NCBI GenBank assembly: GCA_020741775.1 | Contig: DYYG01000069.1 | Location: 1 to 64,000, forward strand | Source: Methylorubrum populi | GTDB taxonomy: Bacteria > Pseudomonadota > Alphaproteobacteria > Rhizobiales > Beijerinckiaceae | Length of the DNA: 64,000 nucleotides | Reading direction: 5' to 3' | Part shown: positions 17,578-26,008 of the stretch, piece after piece | Numbering within the stretch: the first letter of the stretch is position 1 | Layout: every line of letters begins with the position of its first letter | The notes under the pieces: model-generated | What the model saw: only the letters and a program-made list of their open reading frames with translations | Told to the model about the DNA's origin: nothing | The model's database searches: none | Position numbers and translations under genes: made by a program

Positions 17578-18357
17578 ATGCCCCGCTTCGCCGCGAATCT
17601 CAGCCTGCTCTTCACGGAGCGGTCCCTCCTCGATCGGTTCGCGGCCGCCCGCGCCGCCGGCTTCGCGGCGGTGGAGATGCAGTTCCCCTATGCCGAGACG
17701 AAGCAGGCGCTGGCCGCGCGCCTCGGCGAAGCCGGTCTGCCGCTGGTCCTGCACAACCTGCCTCCGGGCGATTGGGCGGCGGGCGAGCGCGGCATCGCCA
17801 TCCTGCCGGAGCGGGTGCCAGAATTCCGCGAAGGCGTCGGCCGGGCGATCGATTATGCCGGTGCGCTCGGCTGCCGGCAGATCAACTGCCTGGCCGGGCT
17901 CGCGCCAGCGGGGACCGAGCCGGCGCGGCTCCGGGCGACGCTGATCGAGAATCTCGCCTATGCCGCCGCCGCCCTGAAGGCGGCGGGCATCCGCCTGCTG
18001 ATCGAGCCGATCAACGACCGCGACATGCCGGGCTTCTTCCTGAACCGCCTCGCGGATGCGGCGGCGGTGATCGAAGCGGTGGGGTCCGACAACCTCTTCA
18101 TCCAGGCCGATCTCTATCACATGGCGATGATGGGCGAGGATCTGCTGGCCGGCCTCGCGGCTCACCGCTCCCGCATCGCCCACGTGCAGATCGCCGACGC
18201 GCCCGGCCGTCACGAACCCGGCACGGGCCGCATCGATTGCGCGACCGTGCTGAAGGCCCTGGACGAGGCCGGCTATGACGGCTTCGTCGGCTGCGAATAC
18301 CTGCCGGCGGCGGGCACCGAAGCCGGCTTGGGCTGGATGGCGGCCTATCGCGCCTGA
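17578..18357 (+). CDS. hyi: Hydroxypyruvate isomerase
   Basis: TIM-barrel enzyme of the xylose isomerase-like superfamily that interconverts hydroxypyruvate and tartronate semialdehyde. The opening MPRFAANLSLLFTE, the LHNLPPGDWAAGERGIA block, LLIEPIND (metal-ligand Glu), QADLYHMAMMGEDL (Asp and His) and the late GCEYLPA (Glu) match Hyi/OtnI proteins; 259 residues is the usual size. The start is the ATG at 17578, chosen because the first barrel strand begins immediately. It follows gntR by 58 bases, with its own motif-bearing promoter region. Hydroxypyruvate is the product of the divergent aminotransferase, which supports one pathway. Its 3' end overlaps the convergent araC-type gene by 13 bases. 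Confidence 0.87.
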   Translation: MPRFAANLSLLFTERSLLDRFAAARAAGFAAVEMQFPYAETKQALAARLGEAGLPLVLHNLPPGDWAAGERGIAILPERVPEFREGVGRAIDYAGALGCRQINCLAGLAPAGTEPARLRATLIENLAYAAAALKAAGIRLLIEPINDRDMPGFFLNRLADAAAVIEAVGSDNLFIQADLYHMAMMGEDLLAGLAAHRSRIAHVQIADAPGRHEPGTGRIDCATVLKALDEAGYDGFVGCEYLPAAGTEAGLGWMAAYRA

Positions 18358-19349
18358 ACCTCCTCCCCGCCCCTGAGACGACGCCAGACACGCGGGCCGA
18401 CGCCGGTCCAGGCGACGAAGGCCCGGGTGAAGTGGGCCGGATCGGCATAGCCGAGATCGAGGGCGATCTGGCCGATGGAGAGCGTATCCTTCGCCAGCAA
18501 GGCTTCGGCCCGCGCGCGCAGGACGGCTTGGAGAATCGGCGCGAAGCCGGTTCCCTCCGCCTCCAGCCGGCGCTGCAGGCCGCGCCGGGAGAGCCCCAGC
18601 CGGCGGGCCACCCAGTCGATCGAGGGGCGTCCGTCGCACAGCGCGAGTTCGATCAGCCCGGCGACACAGGCCACCACCCCACCCTCCGGAGGCAGGGGCG
18701 CGGCCTCTTCCAGAAGCGGGCCTGGGGCCGGGTTCGGCGCAGCCAGCAGCGCGGCATCGAGAGGCAGGCCGGTGCGCGGCCCGAGGCTCAGTTCGCAGCC
18801 GAAGATCCGCTCGATCTCGGCTCGGTCCGGAAGGGAGGCGCCGGTCAGCACCGCCCGCTCTGGCCGCCAATGCGGCCCCGTGAAATGGCGCACGGTGCCG
18901 AGAAGGTAGCCCAGCGCCAGCATCGCATTGGCTTGGCGGCCCACTTCCACGCGTTCGGTCACGGCGTAACCGTAGACGAAGCCCGTGCCCTCCCGGCGCA
19001 ACCCGGTCCAGGTCGCCGTCTGCAGGAGAGGACGAGTGACCGCCTCGACGCGGGCGAGCGCCTCGCCCAAGGTGGCGCAGGCGCGCACATGCCGGCCGAT
19101 GGCGCCGAGACCACCGATGCCGGTGGCCATCGCAAGGCGCGCCGGCAAGGCCGGGTCGCCGCTCTCGCGCACGGCCCCCTCCACGAGACGCAACTGGTCG
19201 CTCAGCAGGATGAACCGGTCCGGCTCATCCATCAGCGCGAGCGGCATCTCGGCACGGCGGAACACCCGCGCGACCGAACCGCCCGCGGCCTCGACCGCCG
19301 TGACGATCGGACCCATCGTGCAGGCCCGCGTCAGTCCGGGCCCACCCAT
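18345..19349 (-). CDS. AraC family regulator with arabinose-binding-like N-terminal domain
   Basis: A 334-residue regulator. The N-terminal about 200 residues resemble the ligand domain of OruR/ArgR-type AraC proteins (FRRAEMPLALMDEPDRFILL, a helical start). The C-terminal double helix-turn-helix reads IDWVARRLGLSRRGLQRRLEA and SIGQIALDLGYADPAHFTRAF. The start is taken at the ATG complementary to 19347-19349; a second ATG twelve codons in is possible. It is convergent with hyi, overlapping it by 13 bases, and its ligand is unknown. Divergent from the DUF2380 gene 121 bases away. Confidence 0.85.
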   Translation of the reverse strand: MGGPGLTRACTMGPIVTAVEAAGGSVARVFRRAEMPLALMDEPDRFILLSDQLRLVEGAVRESGDPALPARLAMATGIGGLGAIGRHVRACATLGEALARVEAVTRPLLQTATWTGLRREGTGFVYGYAVTERVEVGRQANAMLALGYLLGTVRHFTGPHWRPERAVLTGASLPDRAEIERIFGCELSLGPRTGLPLDAALLAAPNPAPGPLLEEAAPLPPEGGVVACVAGLIELALCDGRPSIDWVARRLGLSRRGLQRRLEAEGTGFAPILQAVLRARAEALLAKDTLSIGQIALDLGYADPAHFTRAFVAWTGVGPRVWRRLRGGEEVQAR

Positions 19350-19470
19350 CCGCCCCTCCCCCGAACATGGAGGTTCCGCCGGCTGGCACCGAAAGGCAAG
19401 AACCGCCGGGAGCGAGGCCCTAGCGTCCGGTCGGACCGCCAGCGAAGCGGCAACCGGGGAGCCGGACGAC

Positions 19471-19989
19471 ATGAATGGACTGCGCCTTCGACGGTTCCTG
19501 TGGCTGGCCGCAGCGGGCCTGCCTCTCGCCGCGCTCCCGGCGCGGGCGGATTCGGGGCCGCCGGCCCTTGCGATCCTGCCGCTCAAGCTCCTCGACACCT
19601 CGGGCGAGCCGGTGGACCAGGGCGCGGAGCATGCCCGACGTCTCGCGGCGATGGCGAGCAACCTCGCGGCGGATCTCGGCGGGGCCGGCGGCTACCGGAC
19701 CGTGCGCCTCGCCCCCGAGACGCTCAGGGCCCGCTGCCCGGATGAACGGCCCGCATGTCTGCTCACGGCCGCGCAAGCCGCCGGAGCCGGCCTCGTCTTC
19801 GTCGGCGTGGTGCATAAGAGTAGCACGCTGATCCTGCAGCTCTGGGCACGGGTGGTCGATGCACGCACCGGCCGCGCCGTGCTCACCCGCGACCTCAACT
19901 TCCGCGGCGACACCGACGAGGCGTGGCGCCGCGCCGAGGTCTTCCTGGTCGGACAGATCCGGGACGCCGCCCCCGGGCGAGAGCCGTGA
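19471..19989 (+). CDS. Exported DUF2380 protein
   Basis: A 172-residue secreted protein with a signal peptide (RRFLWLAAAGLPLAALPARA, cleavage near residue 26). The mature domain begins PPALAILPLKLLDTSGE and contains a CPDERPACLLTAAQAAGAGLV block with two Cys, matching DUF2380. It is probably a periplasmic domain of TolB/LpoB-like fold; the exact role is unknown. Its 5' side faces the AraC regulator and its 3' end faces the SDR gene 18 bases away. Confidence 0.75.
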   Translation: MNGLRLRRFLWLAAAGLPLAALPARADSGPPALAILPLKLLDTSGEPVDQGAEHARRLAAMASNLAADLGGAGGYRTVRLAPETLRARCPDERPACLLTAAQAAGAGLVFVGVVHKSSTLILQLWARVVDARTGRAVLTRDLNFRGDTDEAWRRAEVFLVGQIRDAAPGREP

Positions 19990-20007
19990 CGGCGAACCGG
20001 ATCGGCC

Positions 20008-20880
20008 TCAGAACAGAGGCATGCCGCCGGCAACGGTGACGAGGGCACCCGAGGTGTAGCTGCTCTCCTCGGAGGCCAGCATGACATAGGCCGAAGCGAG
20101 TTCCGCCGGCTGGCCGGGGCGGTTGAACGGCACTTGGCTGCCGAAGCTCTTGACCGAATCCTCGCTCATCCCGGCCGGGATGAACGGGGTCCAGATCGGG
20201 CCGGGCAGCACGCCGTTCACACGAATGCCCTTCTCCGCGAGCAACTGGGCGAGGCCGATCACCATGTTGCTCAGCGCCCCCTTGGTGGCGCTGTAGGCGA
20301 ACAGGGTCGGTACCGGGTTCTTGGAATTGACGGAGGAGGTGAAGATCACGGAGGCGCCGGGCTTGAGATGGGCCAGGGCCGCCTTGGTCGCGTAGAACGG
20401 GCCGAACACGTTGGTGCGGAAGTGCTTCTCGAACAGGGCGTCGTCGATCTCCGTCACGCCCTGGTTCGGCTGCTGGAAGGCGGCGTTGTTGACGAGCACG
20501 TCGAGCCGGCCGAGTTCCTTCACCGTCCGTTCGACGATCTCGCGGGCATAGGCCGGATCGGTGATGTCGCCGGGGAGCAGCAGGGCGCGCCGGCCCGCCT
20601 TCTCGATCCAGTTGCCGACGACCTCCGCATCCTTCTGCTCGTCGGGCAGATAGGCGATCGCCACGTCCGCGCCCTCGCGGGCATAGGCGATGGCCACCGC
20701 CCGGCCGATGCCGCTGTCGCCGCCCGTCACCAGGGCGACCTTGCCCGCGAGCTTGTCCGCGCCCTTGTAGCTCTCCTCGCCGTGATCCGGCTCCGGGCCC
20801 ATCTTGCCCGTCTTGCCGGGGAAGCTCTGGGCCTGGGCCTCGAAGGGCGGGCGCGGGTATTTGGTCAGCGGATCGGTCAT
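20008..20880 (-). CDS. Short-chain dehydrogenase/reductase (YghA / general stress SDR type)
   Basis: NAD(P)-dependent oxidoreductase of 290 residues. An N-terminal tail (YPRPPFEAQAQSFPGKTGKM) typical of the YghA/YhdF stress group precedes the Rossmann fold. TGGDSGIGRAVA is the nucleotide loop, NNAAFQ the structural motif, Ser in IFTSSVNS and the YSATK (Y-x-x-x-K) pair form the active site. The start ATG is the complement of 20878-20880. The substrate is unknown; family members act on aldehydes or ketones under osmotic or oxidative stress. The next gene upstream on the same strand is the FAD oxidase (59 bases), so they may be co-transcribed. Confidence 0.87.
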   Translation of the reverse strand: MTDPLTKYPRPPFEAQAQSFPGKTGKMGPEPDHGEESYKGADKLAGKVALVTGGDSGIGRAVAIAYAREGADVAIAYLPDEQKDAEVVGNWIEKAGRRALLLPGDITDPAYAREIVERTVKELGRLDVLVNNAAFQQPNQGVTEIDDALFEKHFRTNVFGPFYATKAALAHLKPGASVIFTSSVNSKNPVPTLFAYSATKGALSNMVIGLAQLLAEKGIRVNGVLPGPIWTPFIPAGMSEDSVKSFGSQVPFNRPGQPAELASAYVMLASEESSYTSGALVTVAGGMPLF

Positions 20881-20938
20881 GACGGCTCCTTCCGGGAATG
20901 CCGCGACAACCGGGCGATCAGGGTGGTGTTCCGGCCGG

Positions 20939-23923
20939 TCAGGGCGACGCGGCGACGCGCCCCGCCAGTGCCGCATCGAGCACCCGGGCGACGTGGACCG
21001 CGTCGCGCCCGAGCCCGTCATGGATCTGGTGGCGGCAGCTGGTGCCGTCGGCGACCACGAGGTCGTTCGGGTCCGCCTTGCGGAGCGCCGGGAACAGCGA
21101 CAGCTCGGCCATGGCGAAGGAGACATCGATGGTGTCCCGGCCATAGCCGAAGGCGCCGGCCATGCCGCAGCAGCTCGATTCGATCACCCGCACGTCGAGC
21201 CCCGGCACGGAGCGCAGAACCGTCTCGACCGCGCCCATCGCCCCAAAGCTCTTCTGGTGGCAATGGCCGTGCAGATGGGCGACCCGCCCGCCCTGATCGG
21301 CGAGCGGCAGGGCGATGCGGCCGGTCGCGAGGTCGGCGGCCAGAAGTTCCTCGAAGAGGAAGGCTTGGCTCGCGAGGGTCTTCGCTTCGTCGCAGGCGAG
21401 CAAGGACAGGAATTCGTCGCGGAAGGTGAGCAGGCAGGAGGGCTCCAGGCCCACCACCCGCGCGCCGGCCCGGACGAAGGGCAGGAGCGCGTCGAGGGTG
21501 CGCCGCGCCTCGGCGCGGGCCCGGTCGGTCTGGCCGGAGGCGAGATAGGTCCGGCCGCAGCAGAGCGGGCGGCGGCCCGAATGGGCCAGCACGCGGTGCA
21601 GCCGGTAGCCCGCCGCCTTCAGGACGCGCTCGGCCGCCTCCAGGTTCTCGCGCTCGAAGGCGCGGTTGAAGGTATCGCCGAACAGGACGATGTCGCGGAA
21701 ATCTCCCGTCACGTCCTGAGGATGGGCGACCTCCCCCTCCTCCCGCCAGGGCCGGCGCCATTCCGGCAGGGAGCGGCGGGCCGAGAAGCCGGCCCATTCC
21801 TCGCCGAAACGGGCCAGGGCCGGGAAGCGGTTGCGCAGGTTGAGCAGCGGCGCCAGCGCGGCGGCGACACCGGCATAGCGCGGCATCTCCGCCACCAGCC
21901 GCTCCTTCAGCGGCAGACCGTGGCGGGCGTGGTAATGGTGCAGGAACTCGACCTTCATCTTGGCCATGTCGACCCCGGTCGGGCATTCCCGGCGGCAGGC
22001 CTTGCAGGAGACGCACAGATCCATCGTGCGCTTCATCTCAGGGCTCAGGAAGGCGTCGTCCCCGAGCTGGCCGGAGATCGCGAGGCGCAGGGAATTGGCC
22101 CGGCCCCGCGTGAGGTGCTGCTCGTCGCGGGTGGCGCGGTAGGAGGGGCACATCGCCCCCCCGGCAAGCTTCCGGCAGGTGCCGTTGTTGTTGCACATCT
22201 CGACCGCCGAGCCGAACCCGCCCCAATCCGACCAGTCGAGGGCGGTCTTGTGCGGGGCGCTCACCGCGTAGCCGGGGGCGAAGCGCATCAGCGAGCGGTC
22301 GTCCAGCTTCAGCGGGCGGACGATCTTGTTGGGGTTCAGGCGGTTCTCGGGGTCGAAGCCGTCCTTCACCGTCTCGAAGGCGCGGGTGAGTTTTGCGCCG
22401 AACAGCGGTTCGACGAATTCGGAGCGGGAGATGCCGTCGCCGTGCTCGCCGGAATAGGAGCCCTTGTACCGGCGCACCAGCTCCGCCGTCTCCTCGGCGA
22501 TGGCGCGCATCTTGGTCACGTCGCCCCCGTCCTTCATGTTGAGGATCGGGCGCACATGCAGGCAGCCGACGGAGGCGTGGGCGTACCACGTGCCGCGTGT
22601 GCCGTGCTTCGAGAACACCTCGGTCACCGCGTCGGTGTAATCGGCCAGATGCTCCAGCGGGACGGCGCAATCCTCGATGAAGGAGATCGGCTTGGCGTCC
22701 CCCTTCATCGACATCATGATGTTGAGGCAGGCCTCGCGCACCTCCCACACCGCCTTCTGGCGGTTCGGCTCCACCACCTCGACCACGGCATCGAGGAAGC
22801 CGTGATCGGCCATGCACTGGTCGAGGCGGTTCAGGTCGCGCTTGAGTGCCGCGAGATCGTCGCCTGCGAATTCGGTCAGCAGCAGGCAGTTCGGCTGCCC
22901 CCGGGTGATGTCGGCGAGCGTGGTGCGGAACAGCGGGATATCGGCGCCGAGCACCAGCACGTTGTTGTCGACGAGTTCGACCGCCACGGGGTCGAGATCG
23001 ACGATGTGGCGCGTGGTCTCCATCGCCGCGCGGAACGAGGGGAAGTGGCACACGCCCATCACCCGGTGGGCCGGCAGGCGCGAGAGCTTGAGCGTCACCG
23101 AGGTGGTGGCCGCGAGCGTTCCTTCCGATCCGACGAGGAGATGGGCGAGGTTCGGGCGCGGCTCGATCAACGAATCGAGATTGTAGCCGCCGACCCGCCG
23201 CTGCACCTTCGGATACATCGTCTCGATGTCGGCGCGGTGCTCGGCGGCGAGCGCGAGCATGTGCCGGGCGAGGTCGTCCGCCCGTGCCCCACCGGTCACC
23301 GCCTTCGCCGCGTTGCCGGTCAGCCCGAAGCCGAAGGCGGTCCCGTCATGGAACAGGGCCTCCATGGCCAGCACGTTGTCGCTCATCTTGCCGTAGCGCA
23401 GCGAGCGGGCGCCGCAGGAATTGTTGCCGGCCATGCCGCCGATGGTGCAGCGGGTCGCGGTCGAGGGCTCGACCGGGAAGAACCAGCCATCGCTCTTGAG
23501 CCGGGCATTCAGCCGCTCCAGCACGTGGCCGGGCTCGACGGTGACGGTGCCGCCTTCCGCATCATAGGCCAGCACGCCGTTGAAGTGGCGCGAGCAATCC
23601 ACCACCAGCCCCGAGCCGATCGGCTGGCCGTTCTGCGACGTGCCGCCGCCGCGCAGGATCACCGGCACGTCGTACTGGGCCGCCACTCTCAGGGTCGCGG
23701 CGATGTCGGCGGCACTTTTGGGGAAGACCACGCCCGCCGGCATGATCTGGTAGATCGAGGCGTCGGTGGCGTAACGTCCGCGGGTGAAGGCGTCGAAGCG
23801 GGCCTCGCCCTGCAGGACCTCGGCGAGCTTGCGCGGCAATCCCGCATCGTTGCGGGCCTTCGCCCGCGCGCTCGGAGACGACGCCACAGCCGGATTCGCG
23901 CTCGCGCCCACGTCGACTCCCAA
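20939..23923 (-). CDS. FAD-linked oxidase with Fe-S domain, YdiJ-like 2-hydroxyacid dehydrogenase
   Basis: A 994-residue fused flavoprotein. The N-terminal half is a PCMH-type FAD domain (YDVPVILRGGGTSQNGQ, then GNNSCGARSLRYGK) with an FAD-oxidase C-terminal domain. About two thirds along lies a 4Fe-4S segment (LCVSCKACRRECPTGVDMA) and the C-terminal part has a CCG motif (ESSCCGMAGAFGYG). E. coli YdiJ has this architecture and acts on D-2-hydroxyglutarate; D-lactate and glycolate dehydrogenases are relatives. The start is taken as the TTG complementary to 23921-23923 because GGGAGG lies 6 bases before it. An in-frame ATG farther upstream would put the TGAATGCA motif inside the coding region. 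It may share control with the gntR/hyi locus. Confidence 0.85.
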   Translation of the reverse strand: MGVDVGASANPAVASSPSARAKARNDAGLPRKLAEVLQGEARFDAFTRGRYATDASIYQIMPAGVVFPKSAADIAATLRVAAQYDVPVILRGGGTSQNGQPIGSGLVVDCSRHFNGVLAYDAEGGTVTVEPGHVLERLNARLKSDGWFFPVEPSTATRCTIGGMAGNNSCGARSLRYGKMSDNVLAMEALFHDGTAFGFGLTGNAAKAVTGGARADDLARHMLALAAEHRADIETMYPKVQRRVGGYNLDSLIEPRPNLAHLLVGSEGTLAATTSVTLKLSRLPAHRVMGVCHFPSFRAAMETTRHIVDLDPVAVELVDNNVLVLGADIPLFRTTLADITRGQPNCLLLTEFAGDDLAALKRDLNRLDQCMADHGFLDAVVEVVEPNRQKAVWEVREACLNIMMSMKGDAKPISFIEDCAVPLEHLADYTDAVTEVFSKHGTRGTWYAHASVGCLHVRPILNMKDGGDVTKMRAIAEETAELVRRYKGSYSGEHGDGISRSEFVEPLFGAKLTRAFETVKDGFDPENRLNPNKIVRPLKLDDRSLMRFAPGYAVSAPHKTALDWSDWGGFGSAVEMCNNNGTCRKLAGGAMCPSYRATRDEQHLTRGRANSLRLAISGQLGDDAFLSPEMKRTMDLCVSCKACRRECPTGVDMAKMKVEFLHHYHARHGLPLKERLVAEMPRYAGVAAALAPLLNLRNRFPALARFGEEWAGFSARRSLPEWRRPWREEGEVAHPQDVTGDFRDIVLFGDTFNRAFERENLEAAERVLKAAGYRLHRVLAHSGRRPLCCGRTYLASGQTDRARAEARRTLDALLPFVRAGARVVGLEPSCLLTFRDEFLSLLACDEAKTLASQAFLFEELLAADLATGRIALPLADQGGRVAHLHGHCHQKSFGAMGAVETVLRSVPGLDVRVIESSCCGMAGAFGYGRDTIDVSFAMAELSLFPALRKADPNDLVVADGTSCRHQIHDGLGRDAVHVARVLDAALAGRVAASP

Positions 23924-23971
23924 GTGGAACCTCCCGCCCTCGCCGCGCCTCTGACAGGCTCTCGGCCTTTT

Positions 23972-23979
23972 TGAATGCA
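23972..23979 (+). promoter_or_regulatory. TGAATGCA motif, site 3, before the FAD oxidase
   Basis: CTTTTTGAATGCATAATTCG lies 49-56 bases upstream of the chosen TTG start of the minus-strand oxidase. It shares 13 bases in a row (TTTTTGAATGCAT) with the site before hyi, 6.4 kb away. This is the main evidence that the oxidase belongs to the same regulon. Confidence 0.55.
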
Positions 23980-24050
23980 TAATTCGATGACGGAGGCGGG
24001 TCAAACGCCGCCAGGTCACGGGATGAGAGTCACGAGAGCTGGCACGGCGA

Positions 24051-24081
24051 AACGGCCGCCGATGCTGGATCGGCGGCCGTT
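24051..24081 (-). terminator. Hairpin terminator after the PHB depolymerase gene
   Basis: A perfect 12-base stem (AACGGCCGCCGA / TCGGCGGCCGTT) with a 7-base loop, starting 25 bases after the depolymerase stop on the minus strand. It is followed by only a short TTTC, so termination may be partial. Confidence 0.75.
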
Positions 24082-24106
24082 CGGATTTCAGCTGAGCTTG
24101 TTCGAA

Positions 24107-25483
24107 TTACAGCGCGATCCGCTGCGGAATGCCGTCCTGCCGCGCCGGCAGGTCCGGCGGCGGGGCGAGGGTGTCGGGCAGCCGGATCGAGCGGGCGACG
24201 CGCGGAGGCTGCACGGGCGGCGTGTCGCGCAGGAGGATTGGGTCCGTCTCCGGAGCCGGCACCACCGGAGCCTGACGCGGCGCGGCCGGCCGGAGGCTTT
24301 CCTCCATGAAGGCCTGCATCAGCGGCACGATCTCCTGACGGAAACGCGAGCCGTTGAAGATGCCGTAATGCCCCGCTCCCGGCTGCAGGTGATAGGCCTT
24401 GGCCGTCTCCGGCAGGTTCACGGCGAGATCCAGGGCCGCCTTGGTCTGGCCGATGCCGGTGATGTCGTCCTTCTCGCCCTCCACCGCCATCAGGTGGCAG
24501 CGGCGGATGGCGCCGAGATCGACCGTTTCTCCATGGTGGCGCAGCAGGCCGCGAGGCAATGCGTGGCTGACGAAGATCCGCTCGATCGTGTCCAGGTAGA
24601 ATTCCGCCGTCAGGTCCATGACCGCGAGATATTCATCGTAGAAGGCACGGTGCCGGGCGGCGGAATCGCCGTCACCCTGCACGAGATGATGGAACATCGC
24701 CTGATGCGCATCCCTGTGCCGGTCGAGGTTCATCCCCATGAAACCAGCCAGTTGCAGGAAGCCCGGATAGACCGCCCGCCCCGCGCCCGGATAGCCGAGG
24801 GGCACGGTATGGATGCAGTGCCGCTCGAACCAAGTCAGCCCCTTCTCCTGCGCCAGCCGGTTGACGGCGGTGGGCGAGCGGCGGGTATCGACCGGGCCGC
24901 CCATCAGCACCGCCGAGCGCGGCACCAGCGGATGATCCTCCGCCTCCATGCGGGCGATGGCCGCGAGCACCGGCACCGAGGGCTGGCACACGGCGGTGAC
25001 GTGGAGATCCGGCCCCAACGCCTCGAACAGGGCGATGCAGGTATCGATATACTCGTCGAGGCCGAAGCGGCCGGACGCCAGGGGCACCTGCCGGGCATCG
25101 GACCAATCGGTGATGAAGACCTGGTGGCTCGGCAGGAAAGCCTCGACCGTGCCGCGCAGGAGCGTGGCATAGTGGCCGGACATCGGCGCCACGATCAGCA
25201 CTTTCGGCCTGGCCTCCAGCGCGGCGGAGGGTTCGCCGAAGGCAATGACCCGGCAGAACGGGCGCTCCCAGACGATGCGCTCGGGCACGCCGAGGCCGAA
25301 AGCCGGCTTGTCGTAGACGCGGGTGGCGCGCTCGAACATCTCGCAGCCCGCGGCGACGATCCGACCCTGGGGGACGTAGGCGAGCGGATTCAGCGGGTTC
25401 TCGCAGGCGAGCTTGGTGGCTTCCGCCGCCAGTCGCATCGGTGCGAGCATGAGATGACCAGCCTCGTAGAGAGGGTACAGCAT
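24107..25483 (-). CDS. phaZ: Intracellular polyhydroxyalkanoate depolymerase
   Basis: Mobilises stored poly-3-hydroxybutyrate granules. This 458-residue alpha/beta hydrolase shows LIVAPMSGHYATLLRGTVEA near residue 95, FITDWSDARQVPL, and the nucleophile elbow AVCQPSVPVLA with Cys instead of Ser, as in the R. eutropha PhaZ1 type. The late Asp/His region has VEGEKDDITGIGQT and GAGHYGIFNGSRFR. The C-terminal about 50 residues are Pro-rich. It is a single gene with its own terminator and a long AT-richer upstream region. Methylobacteria store PHB, so the role fits. Confidence 0.9.
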   Translation of the reverse strand: MLYPLYEAGHLMLAPMRLAAEATKLACENPLNPLAYVPQGRIVAAGCEMFERATRVYDKPAFGLGVPERIVWERPFCRVIAFGEPSAALEARPKVLIVAPMSGHYATLLRGTVEAFLPSHQVFITDWSDARQVPLASGRFGLDEYIDTCIALFEALGPDLHVTAVCQPSVPVLAAIARMEAEDHPLVPRSAVLMGGPVDTRRSPTAVNRLAQEKGLTWFERHCIHTVPLGYPGAGRAVYPGFLQLAGFMGMNLDRHRDAHQAMFHHLVQGDGDSAARHRAFYDEYLAVMDLTAEFYLDTIERIFVSHALPRGLLRHHGETVDLGAIRRCHLMAVEGEKDDITGIGQTKAALDLAVNLPETAKAYHLQPGAGHYGIFNGSRFRQEIVPLMQAFMEESLRPAAPRQAPVVPAPETDPILLRDTPPVQPPRVARSIRLPDTLAPPPDLPARQDGIPQRIAL

Positions 25484-26004
25484 GCGAGCGCTTTCCCGGA
25501 GCAGCTCGCCTGAACGAAGCTGTCCTCTTCTTGCGTTGGTGGATGGCTAAACTCGCGACCCCGCCAAAAAGTTTCCTTTGTTCAAGATCCTCCACCGGAA
25601 GGCATTGCGCCGAGCTTTAAGTTTCACCGGAACAGGGTTCAAAATTTTCTTGAGTTTATCTCCGCGGGTCGCCTGGAAAGTCATTCCCGCCGCTTTGCCG
25701 CAGAGCCGAAGATATGAGCGGCCGGTTGCTTCCCGGCCGATGAAGCGGCCGGCGATTTTTAGGGGCCGACGACCCGAAGAAGGGTGGATCCGGCGGCCTC
25801 GTCGGCGCCGGCCTGGAGTTGGGCCAAGTCTCACCCGGCGCTCGAGCGAAAAAGTTCTTGAAAACACAAATTTGAAGCCATTCCCGATTTGCAAAACGAT
25901 CGGGAATGGCTCTCGCGGACAGCCTCGCCTCATACCAGATCGGCTTGCCAGATCCGCTTGCCAGATCCGCTTGATCCCTTCGGGATGGCGGATCCGGGCT
26001 TCGC
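25484..26004. other. Intergenic region before phaZ, AT-richer, with a strong hairpin
   Basis: About 520 bases between the dehydrogenase stop and the depolymerase start, both genes on the minus strand. GC is visibly lower than in coding DNA. It holds the perfect hairpin at 25877-25910 (12-base arms GCCATTCCCGAT / ATCGGGAATGGC, 10-base loop) and, next to the dehydrogenase stop, repeat copy B. No RNA family was recognised. Confidence 0.6.
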
Positions 26005-26008
26005 TCAG
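25944..26008 (-). repeat. Dispersed palindromic repeat, copy B, with a 13-base tandem extension
   Basis: 25961-26008 read on the minus strand matches copy A at 2809-2855 with about six substitutions and has the same ATCCC/GGGAT hairpin core. It is preceded by two tandem copies of CTTGCCAGATCCG (25944-25969). The element ends at the stop codon of the dehydrogenase gene, so it lies in or right after a 3' untranslated region. Confidence 0.7.

Noticed and set aside
20804..23974. A 1056-residue open frame opposite the FAD oxidase
   Set aside because: The opposite strand shows complete FAD, Fe-S and CCG motifs; this frame has only His/Arg/Gly-rich filler.
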